Shown here piece by piece: positions 1-7,924 of a stretch of 64,000 nt of DNA. Under the pieces are notes generated by a model. That model ran no database searches and was not told the DNA's origin. It worked only from the letters and a program-made list of their open reading frames with translations. The position numbers and the translations under genes are program-made. Source of the stretch: Calditrichota bacterium (GTDB lineage: Bacteria; Calditrichota; Calditrichia; RBG-13-44-9; J042); assembly GCA_013150955.1 (NCBI GenBank), contig JAADJD010000027.1:58601-122600 (forward strand), given 5' to 3'. Each line of letters starts with the position of its first letter. Within the stretch, counting starts at the first letter, position 1.

Positions 1-20
1 CAGAAAAGAACGCGTTTCAT
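1..20 (-). CDS. 5' end of an unidentified gene running off the left edge
   Basis: On the minus strand an ATG at 20-18 opens a frame reading MKRVLF before the window ends. A purine-rich ribosome binding site (AGGGAG on the minus strand, about 25-30) lies 4 bases upstream. Only six codons are visible, so no function can be assigned. It would be divergent from the nuclease gene that starts at 175. Confidence 0.45.
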
Positions 21-174
21 AGGTCTCCCTCCAATTTACGGTTTCGCCGTGAAGGTTCGCTGGAATTCAGCAAACTCGTAAAAAAAGATTCTGTTCCCCT
101 CAATTATTGGTTAATTTAAGCAGGAATCGATCAACAGTAAACCGAATCTCGCTGGAATTGAGGTTGGAAGCGCA

Positions 175-1299
175 ATGCCCCAAAGACGATCCGAAACCCC
201 ATCCGATGCTGCTTCTGGTAGTGGATTGAAGATTCTCCACACCGCCGATGTACACATTCGTGCGTTTCAGGATGACCGCTGGCAGGCGCTGCAGGTGGTT
301 CTGACCGTGGCCACCCAGCAGAACGTGGATGTGGTGGTCATCAGTGGGGATTTGTTCGATGCCGCCTACCAGGGGGAACAGGTGCGGGATCGAATCCGGG
401 AGCTGTTTCAGACGTTTCCCGGTCACATCGTATTGATTCCGGGGAATCATGATTATCAGGCGTTCCTGGATGGGTATCTGTGGGGCAACAATGTGCAGGT
501 CATCCTGGACGCTCGGGAGCCGGTTGTGTTCGAGGGGGTGTATTTTTGGGGAATCCCCTACGAAACCCTGTCGGAGGAGCAGATCACCTGTCGGTTGATG
601 GAGCTGGATGCAATGGCACGCAGGCAAGCCCCCGATGCCGTGCATGTGTTGCTTTACCATGGGGAGCTGCTGAATGCTCGCGGTGGGCCGGGAGCGTACG
701 GGGAGGAAACCGAACGGAGCTACATGCCGGTACAGATCGAAGCTTTCAAAGGAAAAATCTGGCACTATGTTCTGTCGGGGCACTTTCACCAATCCTTTCA
801 GTGCCATGAATTTGAATCCCGGAAATATTTTGTTTACCCCGGTTCGCCCATTTCGATTACCCGAAAAGAAACTGAAGCACGAAAAGTCAACATCTTTTCA
901 CTGGGCGAGCCACCCGGTCCCGTGGTGCTGGAAACCCCGCATTACCAGCCGGTGGAAGTGACGTTAAGCCCGGAAGACACCTGGTCAGTTTTCTTGAAGC
1001 GCTGTGAGGATCAGCTGAAAGCCCTGAGCAATCTGGCTATCCCCTTGCTGACAGTTGGCGGCAGTTTCGATTCCCATCAGCTGGGGAAAACCGAAAGGGA
1101 ACTGCAGGATGCGCTACAGGAGGCCTTTCCACGGGTACAGATTGAGCGCATTCAGGCAGTGGATGTGCATCGCCTGTATGCCGATGACCTGTTTCAGACC
1201 CTTCGGGAAAAAATCGCGCAACGGACGGATTTAAATCCCGATCAGCGGGAGGAACTGCTGGCGCTGCTCATAAAAGTCATGACTCAGGAACGCGTATGA
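175..1299 (+). CDS. SbcD/YhaO-like metallophosphoesterase (DNA repair exonuclease family)
   Basis: A 374-residue calcineurin-like phosphoesterase of the Mre11/SbcD class. All the metal-binding motifs are visible in order: ILHTADVHI near residue 22, ISGDLFD near 60, PGNHD near 90, LLYHGEL near 160 and LSGHFHQ near 200. In known relatives such enzymes cut DNA ends or hairpins using two Mn ions and work with a partner SMC-like ATPase. The next gene encodes that partner and overlaps this one by 4 bases (ATGA), so translation is probably coupled. The C-terminal part (about 260-374) is charged and would be the ATPase-contact region. The first 17 or so residues are poorly ordered and the true start could be a few codons downstream. 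The domain order fits Bacillus YhaO as well as SbcD. Confidence 0.85.
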   Translation: MPQRRSETPSDAASGSGLKILHTADVHIRAFQDDRWQALQVVLTVATQQNVDVVVISGDLFDAAYQGEQVRDRIRELFQTFPGHIVLIPGNHDYQAFLDGYLWGNNVQVILDAREPVVFEGVYFWGIPYETLSEEQITCRLMELDAMARRQAPDAVHVLLYHGELLNARGGPGAYGEETERSYMPVQIEAFKGKIWHYVLSGHFHQSFQCHEFESRKYFVYPGSPISITRKETEARKVNIFSLGEPPGPVVLETPHYQPVEVTLSPEDTWSVFLKRCEDQLKALSNLAIPLLTVGGSFDSHQLGKTERELQDALQEAFPRVQIERIQAVDVHRLYADDLFQTLREKIAQRTDLNPDQREELLALLIKVMTQERV

Positions 1300-3623
1300 G
1301 GATCGAAAGTTTTCAAATCCACCACTACGGTCCCCTGGAGGAGTCGCCTCGCATCCATCTGCGGGCATTTAATCTGTTCTGGGGAAAGAATGAGGATGGG
1401 AAGACCCTGACGCTGGAAGCTCTGGTTCGACTCTTGCTGGGCAAGGACAGCCGTAAGTTGGAGCATTATTTGCGGGTTCCGGAAATGCCCAGCGGTTATG
1501 TGGTGGTTCAGATGGATGAAGGGAAGACGATTCGATTGGAGGGGAGCCAATCCATCAGTCAGGAGCTGGATATTCCGGTTGGAATATTTTTAAACCTGTT
1601 TGTGGTTCGGAATAGCGATTTGTTGTTCCGGGAAGGTGACCGGTTTTATGCAAATGTTACCGAATTGTTGACGCAATCGCGAATATCGCGCATCAGTGGC
1701 CTGATTGAACGTGTGCATGAAGAAACCCAGCTGACGTCTACGGGAGACATTCGCGATACCGAGAAAAGCCAGAAATTGAAGAGTCGTTACATTCAGGCGA
1801 AGGAAATATTGAAGGAAATTGACCGGCTCCAGGAAGAGGTGCGACGGCAGCGGTGGGATCAATTGTCACGAGAGCTGGCGGAAGTCCGGCAGCGGCTCAA
1901 AGAGGTGGATGAACGAATTGAGCGACTGGAAATGGCCGAACAGCAGACCCGTTACGAACAGGCGCGGCGGTTGTTGCAGGAGTACCAGGCCCTGCAGAAG
2001 CAGCTGCAACGCCTGAAAGGCATTACCCACCAGGCAGCACAGGATTGGAACCAGCTGGAAAGCGAAATGAAATATCACCAGCGGGAAATCGCCGATCTGG
2101 AGCGTGCGCTGGAACGGGCCGAGGCAGGCATACGCCAGGACCAGCAACAGCTGAATGCCATGCAGGCAGAACTGGACAGTCTGACTCCCATCCGGGTGGG
2201 GATTGAGGAAACCCTGTTGCCAGAGTGGAAGACGTATCAGAAATATGCGGAGCAACTGGCGCAACGGCGGATTGGCCGCACCCTGTGGAACGGGTTGCTG
2301 GGGGGTGCCCTCGCTGCCACATTGATCACCCTTTCCGCGGCATTGAGTGGGGGGAACATCATATTCCTGGTTATCTCGCTGGTCATTCTACTGGCTGTAA
2401 TAACGGGTTATGTATTTTACTGGATCCGACCTCAGCAGCGATTGAATCGCCTTGTCCATGGCCTGATTCATCGCGGCATCGAGCTGGGCGTATCCGGGCA
2501 GACCGTGGAGGAGGTGATTCGGGAAGCGGAAGCGTTTCGGCGGGAGTGGCAGCGTAAGGAATCGGAATTCCAGCATCTGAAGGCGCGTCGAGATGCCGAA
2601 ACCAGGCAGCTGGAGGAAAAGAAAAGGGATTTACAGTCCCGGATAAAAGACCATCATCAGTTGCAGGCTCGGCTGGAAGCATTGAAACGGGAGCTGAGCG
2701 TCTCTTCTCTGGATGAGCTTAACAATCGCCTGCAGCAAAAGCTGGAATGGGAGAAGCAGTTGACCGGTATTCGGCAGCGCCTCAATCAGCTGCTGGGAAT
2801 CCCCGAGCCGCCGGCCGGTCGGGAACAGGACATCTGGGCCAGTAGGCTGAAAGCCATTGCTCCCCCGGAAGGGGCCGGGCAACAGCTGGAAAACGTTACT
2901 TTCGATGAAAGCGCATTGCAGCGGTTACGCGCGGAGAAAAAACGGCTGGATCAGCGAAAAGAGAACCTGGAAGAAGCGGTGAGGAAGGTTCGAGAGCAGC
3001 TGGCGAACCTGGAGAATGAAGTTCGGCAGGTGTTGAGGGACTCTCCGGAACCGGTTCAGTGTCAGTCGGTGTTTGATCTGCCCCGAATTAAGGAACAACT
3101 GCAGGCATTTCGCAAAAGGGTGGAACGGCAGCAGTGGCGGGGAAAAACATTGGTTGATATTCTGAAACAGGCCCGGAAGGAGGAAGAGCATCGCATCGCC
3201 GATTTGTTTGGGAAGGAAAGTCCGGTCAGCCAGTATTTTTATGAGATTACGGGTGGACAGTATGCTTCCGTTCGGTATCATCTGGAGGAAAATCAGGTTC
3301 AGGTGATTCGGGAGGATGGGCAGCAGCTGTCCCCGGAACAACTCTCCGGTGGCACCTTCGATCAATTGTACTTTGCCATTCGAATGGCGCTGGGGACGAA
3401 GGTGCTGCAGGGACGCACCGGCTTCTTTATTCTGGATGATCCTTTTTTAAAAGCGGATCGGGAACGCCTGGAGATTATGATGAAGATGTTGCTGGAATTG
3501 AGCCAGCAGGGGTGGCAGATTCTGTACTTTTCTGCCAAAGATGAAATTCGCGAGGCACTGGCGCCTCTCATTGATGCGGGAGAGGTGGTGTTGCAGGATT
3601 TCCCTCACCCTCGTTATCATTGA
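1296..3623 (+). CDS. YhaN/SbcC-like SMC-type ATPase with two internal membrane helices
   Basis: A 775-residue Rad50/SbcC-type ATPase, partner of the preceding phosphoesterase. Walker A is FWGKNEDGKT near residue 30, the ABC signature is LSGGTFDQLYF near 682, and Walker B is FFILDDPF near 709. Long coiled coils (about 145-310 and 390-620) separate the two half-sites. Unlike SbcC there is no CxxC zinc hook. Instead, two hydrophobic helices (about 332-351 and 354-376) sit in the middle of the coiled coil. This layout is that of the YhaN family, which is thought to be membrane-attached. A role in DNA end processing or repair at the membrane is inferred. It ends 7 bases before the convergent ybjQ-like gene. 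Confidence 0.85.
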   Translation: MRIESFQIHHYGPLEESPRIHLRAFNLFWGKNEDGKTLTLEALVRLLLGKDSRKLEHYLRVPEMPSGYVVVQMDEGKTIRLEGSQSISQELDIPVGIFLNLFVVRNSDLLFREGDRFYANVTELLTQSRISRISGLIERVHEETQLTSTGDIRDTEKSQKLKSRYIQAKEILKEIDRLQEEVRRQRWDQLSRELAEVRQRLKEVDERIERLEMAEQQTRYEQARRLLQEYQALQKQLQRLKGITHQAAQDWNQLESEMKYHQREIADLERALERAEAGIRQDQQQLNAMQAELDSLTPIRVGIEETLLPEWKTYQKYAEQLAQRRIGRTLWNGLLGGALAATLITLSAALSGGNIIFLVISLVILLAVITGYVFYWIRPQQRLNRLVHGLIHRGIELGVSGQTVEEVIREAEAFRREWQRKESEFQHLKARRDAETRQLEEKKRDLQSRIKDHHQLQARLEALKRELSVSSLDELNNRLQQKLEWEKQLTGIRQRLNQLLGIPEPPAGREQDIWASRLKAIAPPEGAGQQLENVTFDESALQRLRAEKKRLDQRKENLEEAVRKVREQLANLENEVRQVLRDSPEPVQCQSVFDLPRIKEQLQAFRKRVERQQWRGKTLVDILKQARKEEEHRIADLFGKESPVSQYFYEITGGQYASVRYHLEENQVQVIREDGQQLSPEQLSGGTFDQLYFAIRMALGTKVLQGRTGFFILDDPFLKADRERLEIMMKMLLELSQQGWQILYFSAKDEIREALAPLIDAGEVVLQDFPHPRYH

Positions 3624-3630
3624 GAACGGT

Positions 3631-3945
3631 CTATTTTAATTTAACCGCGGTGCCGTATGCCAGGATTTCGGAGGCGTTGGTCATGATGTAAGAGGTGCTA
3701 AAACGCACGTCGATCACGGCATCGGCACCCAGAGCTTCGGCCTGGGTAATCATCCGATCCAGTGCCTGTTCCCTGGCTTCGGCGATCAATTTGGTGTACT
3801 CTTCAATTTCCCCGCCCACGACGTTTTTGAAGAGAGCCACAATATCTTTTCCCAGGTGACGGCATCGCACGGTGTTGCCTTTCACAATGCCCAGAATTTC
3901 CTTCACCTCGCGTCCCGGTACGAAATTGGTGGTGGAAATAATCAT
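3631..3945 (-). CDS. YbjQ/UPF0145 family protein
   Basis: A 104-residue protein matching the YbjQ (UPF0145) family throughout: it opens with STTNFVPGREVKEILGIVKG and contains the conserved EALGADAVIDVRF segment near residue 75. The family forms pentameric rings and is often labelled heavy-metal-binding, but its function is unknown. The gene is last in a three-gene minus-strand operon, overlapping the anti-sigma gene by 4 bases, so it is probably co-transcribed with the ECF sigma factor. Length is normal for the family. Confidence 0.85.
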   Translation of the reverse strand: MIISTTNFVPGREVKEILGIVKGNTVRCRHLGKDIVALFKNVVGGEIEEYTKLIAEAREQALDRMITQAEALGADAVIDVRFSTSYIMTNASEILAYGTAVKLK

Positions 3946-4394
3946 CGCTGAACCTCCCGGTATTTATCGTGTCTGCGGATCATCAATTTTTCCCGAAGCA
4001 CGGAAACGAACAGCACAATCATGCCCAGCACCAACACCAGAATCCCCACCTTTTGGAGCGGGCTGAGCTGGGTGGTCTGGAGCACATCCCGCACAAAATC
4101 CACACTGGCGTATCCCAGCAGAATGATGATGCCCAGCGAGATGAGTATCCAGGCAATGCCTCGCTCCAGTCGATTGTACAGATGACGCCAGTATTCTTCC
4201 CAGGCCATTTCGGGTAAAAGTTGTTTTTTCATTTCACCGGTCACCTTTTTTATGGTTTTCAATTGATGAAATTCGTCCTGGCAAGGCTGACAGTGCCCCA
4301 GATGCCGCCGGAGCGCTTCCTGTTCTTCTGCGGAAGCTTCTTGATCCAGGTATTTCATCATCAGGATCTTTATTTCATCACAGGAGCGAATCAT
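3942..4394 (-). CDS. zinc-finger anti-sigma factor, membrane-bound
   Basis: A 150-residue protein with an N-terminal zf-HC2/ZAS domain. Cys5 and the HLGHCQPC motif near residues 31-38 supply the H-x3-C-x2-C ligands. Two membrane helices follow, at about 80-100 and 117-137. In this family the cytoplasmic zinc finger binds and inhibits a partner ECF sigma factor. The sigma gene lies directly upstream and overlaps this one by 4 bases, which supports the pairing. The very short tail after the second helix suggests signal sensing occurs in or close to the membrane. The regulated genes are not evident from the sequence. Confidence 0.85.
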   Translation of the reverse strand: MIRSCDEIKILMMKYLDQEASAEEQEALRRHLGHCQPCQDEFHQLKTIKKVTGEMKKQLLPEMAWEEYWRHLYNRLERGIAWILISLGIIILLGYASVDFVRDVLQTTQLSPLQKVGILVLVLGMIVLFVSVLREKLMIRRHDKYREVQR

Positions 4395-4942
4395 CCGGGC
4401 ACCCCTTTTAACAATTCGGCCAATTTTTTCCGGGCGTAGTAAAGCCGGGACATGACCGTCCCCAGCGGAATGTGTAGCGTATCGGCAATTTCCTGATAGG
4501 ACAGTTCAGCCACTTCTTTTAGTAGAATGATTTCCCGATCCTTTTCCGGCAGCTGCTGCACCGCCTTCCAGATCCACCGGGCTTGTTCTTCCTGTTCCAG
4601 GCGATCCGGAAATGGTTCTGCCGGCTCCCGCAGTCGTCCGTTTTGACGCGCAAAAGCATCGCTAAACACGAACCATTTTCGGCGTTTCCGTTCCAGATAA
4701 TTTAAACACAGGTTTTTGACAATCTGATACAGCCACCCACCAAATGCATGGTCAAATCGATACTGATCCAGGTTCCGGTAAATCCGTAAAAAAGCTTCCT
4801 GCGATATATCCAGTGCGGCATCGGGATTCTTCACGAAGAACATGGCGGTTGCATAAGCCTTTTGATAGTAACGCTGTACCAGTTCCTCGAATGCCTGCTT
4901 ATCGCCCTGCTGACATTTCTGTATTAGTTCGGTGTCGGTCAT
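4391..4942 (-). CDS. ECF-type RNA polymerase sigma factor (RpoE-like)
   Basis: A 183-residue ECF sigma factor. Region 2 is seen at about 25-90, with DISQEAFLRIYRNLDQY. Region 4 is at about 125-178, with the helix-turn-helix LSYQEIADTLHIPLGTVMSR. The two regions are joined by a linker with no extra domains, as usual for the family. It is first in an operon with its presumed anti-sigma factor and a YbjQ protein. The leader (4943-5090) has an AAACTTTTT stretch on the minus strand that could be part of an autoregulated ECF promoter, but I cannot define a -10. Confidence 0.9.
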   Translation of the reverse strand: MTDTELIQKCQQGDKQAFEELVQRYYQKAYATAMFFVKNPDAALDISQEAFLRIYRNLDQYRFDHAFGGWLYQIVKNLCLNYLERKRRKWFVFSDAFARQNGRLREPAEPFPDRLEQEEQARWIWKAVQQLPEKDREIILLKEVAELSYQEIADTLHIPLGTVMSRLYYARKKLAELLKGVPG

Positions 4943-5090
4943 CCCTCTGCCGCGATTTCTCCCTGATAAAGACCACTTTAATTACCCTTTGTGCGGGAAA
5001 ATATTCGACCCCACGACAAAAAGTTTACGAAAGAAGTACCAGGGAAACAAATCCCGCCGGACAATTTTAAGGGCCCGTTTGATACTTTAT

Positions 5091-5253
5091 CCCAAATAAA
5101 GCAATAGCCTACGAATGACACGAATGAACAAAAAAAACCAATTAAATACATTGGATTGGGTCTGGATGAAAATGTGTTCCAAGGTTTATTCGCGATTTTG
5201 TTGATATTTTTTGGTTTCACTCGCGTGCTTCGTGGTTTAACGCATTATTTGGG
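5091..5253. repeat. dispersed ~165-bp semi-palindromic intergenic element, copy 1
   Basis: Begins CCCAAATAAAGC and ends GCATTATTTGGG. The subterminal arms (AGCCTACGAATGACACGAAT and the inverse of a CACGAA-rich arm) are inverted relative to each other. The same family recurs near 12.4, 14.1, 15.3, 17.7, 27.6, 42.0, 46.2 and 63.8 kb. The flanking pentamers are TTTAT and TTTAC, a 4/5 match that could be a decayed target duplication. No open reading frame is present, so this looks like a non-autonomous, MITE-like element. Confidence 0.7.
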
Positions 5254-5350
5254 TTTACACTGGAAAAACGATTGGGGATCAGGGGATTGCCTTCCGACAT
5301 CAGGTTTGGTAGATAACGATCCAGAGCATGTGCTCTGTTCCCTGAAAATC

Positions 5351-6340
5351 ATCATCGGGACGTTCTCACCAACGGATGGGAGTAAATAAAAAAAGGGAGC
5401 TTTTTTGGCTACCCTTTGTTCAGCGGGGCTCAGGAGACTCGAGACTTGCGCCCTTCCCGACGGTGTCGGGACGTTCTGACCAACGGAAGGGGTTGGGGAA
5501 AAAGAAAAGGGGAACGTTTGAAGCTCCCCTTTGGTTCAGCGGGGCCGACGAGACTCGGGGCCTGCGACCTTCCCGACGGTGTCGGGACGTTCTGACCAAC
5601 TGAAGGGGTTGGGAAAAAGAAAGGGGAGCGTTTTGGGCTCCCCTTAGTTCAGCGGGGCCGACGAGACTCTGGGCTTGCGCCCTTCCCGACGATGTCGGGA
5701 CGTTCTGACCAACTGAAGGGGTTGGGAAAAAGAAAGGGGAGCGTTTTGGGCTCCCCTTGGTTCAGCGGGGTCGAGTAGACTCGAGGCTTGCGCCCTTCCC
5801 GACGTTGTCGGGACGTTCTGACCAACGGAAGGGGTTGGGAAAAAGAAAGGGAAGCGTTTTGGGCTCCCCTTTGGATCCGCGGGGCCGACGAGACTCGGCG
5901 TCTGCGACCTTCCCGACGATGTCGGGACGTTCTGACCAACGGAAGGGGTTGGGAAAAAGAAAGGGGAGCGTTTTGGGCTCCCCTTTGTTCAGCGGTGCTC
6001 AGGAGACTCGAGGCTTGCGCCCTTCCCGACGATGTCGGGACGTTCTCACCAACGGAAGGGGTTGGAGGAAAAAGAAAAGGGGAGCGTTTTGAGCTCCCCC
6101 TTTGTTCAGCGGTGCTCAGGAGACTCGAACTCGCGACCTTCCCGACGGTGTCGGGACGTTCTAACCAACGGAAGGGATTGGGGAAAAAGAAAAGGGGAGC
6201 GGTTTTGAGCTCCCCTTTGGATCTGCGGGGCCGACGAGACTCTGGGCTTGCGCCCTTCCCGACGATGTCGGGACGTTCTGACCAACTGAAGGGATTGGGG
6301 AAAAAGAAAAGGGGAGCTTTTTTGAGCTCCCCTTTGGATC
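5351..6340 (-). repeat. tandem array of tRNA-Asp-derived pseudo-tRNA/terminator units
   Basis: About eight direct repeats of roughly 118-121 bp plus one partial at the left end (from 5351), running up to the intact tRNA-Asp gene. Read on the minus strand, each unit holds a D-arm-like stretch (AGTTGGTCAGAACG), a 17-base hairpin TCCCGACANCGTCGGGA where the anticodon arm should be, and the 3' half of tRNA-Asp including GTCTCGTCGGCCCCGC in most copies. A GC-rich terminator hairpin and T-run follow. The 5' acceptor strand is missing in every copy, so none could be a working tRNA. Copies near 6000 and 6110 have a variant 3' arm. The copy near 6120-6180 keeps an intact T-loop and is closest to the true gene. 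Open frames across the array are accidental. Confidence 0.85.
6301..6335 (-). terminator. Rho-independent terminator of tRNA-Asp
   Basis: An 11-bp stem (AAAGGGGAGCT at 6308-6318 with AGCTCCCCTTT at 6325-6335), followed on the minus strand by TTTTCTTTTTCCCC. It lies just 3' of the tRNA. Near-copies of this hairpin recur in every unit of the adjoining array. Confidence 0.85.
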
Positions 6341-6342
6341 CG

Positions 6343-6416
<74 letters not shown>

Positions 6417-6471
6417 GTTTGGCTATTTAAAGAACCGTTTACTTCCCCTCAAAGTTCCTCAAGGCGGCAAA

Positions 6472-6500
6472 AATATATAGTGGGTCGAGTGGAAAATCAA
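6472..6500 (-). promoter_or_regulatory. promoter for tRNA-Asp
   Basis: On the minus strand TTGATT (6500-6495), 17 bp, then TATATT (6477-6472), about 55 bases before the tRNA. The spacing and hexamers match the other promoters picked out in this window. Confidence 0.6.
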
Positions 6501-6533
6501 GCATTTTTAAAAATCAAAAATCGCCGTTTTGCC

Positions 6534-7910
6534 TTAGGTAATCCCATATTTCTTCAACTTGGACATGAAGGTGCTCCGGTGAATGCCCAGCTTTTCCGCC
6601 GTGCGCAACTTGTTGAAATTGTTCTCCCGCAGTGCCTTCAAAATAATCTGCTTTTCATAAGCATCCACCAGTTCATTTAACGAGCGGTTGGTATCGATTT
6701 CGAACGTTTCGGGTTCCTGGGACTGCACCACGTAAGGCGGAAAATCCTTAATGGTCAAAATTCCCGTTTTGTTCAGCACGACGGCACGTTCCAGCAAATT
6801 TTCCAGCTCGCGAATATTCCCCGGCCAGTGGTACGATTGCAGATACTTCATGGCTTCATCATCCACGGCCTGAATCTGTTTATTGAATTCCCGGTTAAAC
6901 TTCTCCAGAAAGTGGCTCACCAGCAGGGGAATATCGTCCCGCCGTTCCCGTAACGGAGGCACCTCGATGGGGATAACATTCAACCGGTAGTACAGGTCCT
7001 GACGGAATTCTCCCTTTTGCATGGCTTCTTCCAGATTGCGGTTGGTGGCCGCGATGATGCGCACATCCACCTTAATCGTTTCCGTGCCGCCAACGCGTTC
7101 AAATTCTCCTTCCTGAATAACCCGCAACAATTTCAATTGCATGTTGGGGGAAATGTCCCCAATTTCATCCAGAAAAATGGTTCCCCCGTGGGCCAGTTCA
7201 AAGCGCCCCAGTTTATCTTTGATGGCCCCGGTAAAGGCGCCTTTCACGTGACCAAAAAGCTCACTTTCCAGCAGGTTTTCCGCCAGCACGGCACAATTCA
7301 CCTTTACGAAAGGTTTTTTGGCACGATCGGAATTAAAGTGAATGGCGTGGGCAATCAGCTCTTTTCCGGTACCGCTCTCTCCCCGGATCAACACCGTGGA
7401 GCTGGTTTTGGCCACATCCTTAACCAGCTCGAACAGCTCCAGCATCTTTTTGTTTTTACCAACGATGTTGTCGAACTTGTATTTCTTGGCCAGTTTTTCT
7501 CGCAGGTATTCATTTTCCCGGATAAGGGATTTTAGCTGGGCAATGGTTTCGACCTTGGCCACAATTTCATCCAGCCGCAGCGGTTTCAGGATGTAGTCCT
7601 TGGCCCCTTTCTTCATGGCCTCCACCGCCGTTTCGATGGTGCCGTGGGCGGTGATCATGATGACCGCAATGTCCGGGTACTTCTTGCTCACCACGTCCAG
7701 CAACTTCATCCCGTCCATTTCCGGCATCACCAAATCGGAAATCATAATGTCCGGTTCGTGGTCGCGAATGATGCTCAGGGCTTCCAGGCCGTTCCGGGCC
7801 GTGTACGTCTCGTATCCGTTCTTTTGAAACAGCTCCTCCATTAAGTCCAGTGCATCCACTTCGTCGTCCACAATGAGAATTCGGGTTTTCAATGCGTTAC
7901 CCTCCTGCAT
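6534..7910 (-). CDS. NtrC-family sigma-54-dependent response regulator
   Basis: A 458-residue regulator. The receiver domain (about 8-125) has the phospho-acceptor Asp59 in DIMISDLVMPEMDG. The AAA+ domain (about 150-380) has Walker A GESGTGKE, the sigma-54-contacting GAFTGA loop and Walker B GTIFLDEIGD. A Fis-type helix-turn-helix is at the C-terminus (LRTAEKLGIHRSTFMSKLKK). It activates sigma-54 promoters after phosphorylation. It lies 14 bases after the hybrid kinase gene on the same strand, so the two are very likely partners. The start ATG is preceded by a usable purine stretch; LKTRILIVDDE marks the real domain start near residue 7. Confidence 0.93.
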   Translation of the reverse strand: MQEGNALKTRILIVDDEVDALDLMEELFQKNGYETYTARNGLEALSIIRDHEPDIMISDLVMPEMDGMKLLDVVSKKYPDIAVIMITAHGTIETAVEAMKKGAKDYILKPLRLDEIVAKVETIAQLKSLIRENEYLREKLAKKYKFDNIVGKNKKMLELFELVKDVAKTSSTVLIRGESGTGKELIAHAIHFNSDRAKKPFVKVNCAVLAENLLESELFGHVKGAFTGAIKDKLGRFELAHGGTIFLDEIGDISPNMQLKLLRVIQEGEFERVGGTETIKVDVRIIAATNRNLEEAMQKGEFRQDLYYRLNVIPIEVPPLRERRDDIPLLVSHFLEKFNREFNKQIQAVDDEAMKYLQSYHWPGNIRELENLLERAVVLNKTGILTIKDFPPYVVQSQEPETFEIDTNRSLNELVDAYEKQIILKALRENNFNKLRTAEKLGIHRSTFMSKLKKYGIT

Positions 7911-7924
7911 ATGGTTATGGTCGC

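Noticed and set aside
1296-3623. True SbcC with zinc hook
   Set aside because: Only an isolated Cys is present in the distal coiled coil; no CxxC. Membrane helices point to the YhaN type.
5351-6340. CRISPR array
   Set aside because: Units are nearly identical over their full ~119 bp with no unique spacers, and no cas genes are in the window.
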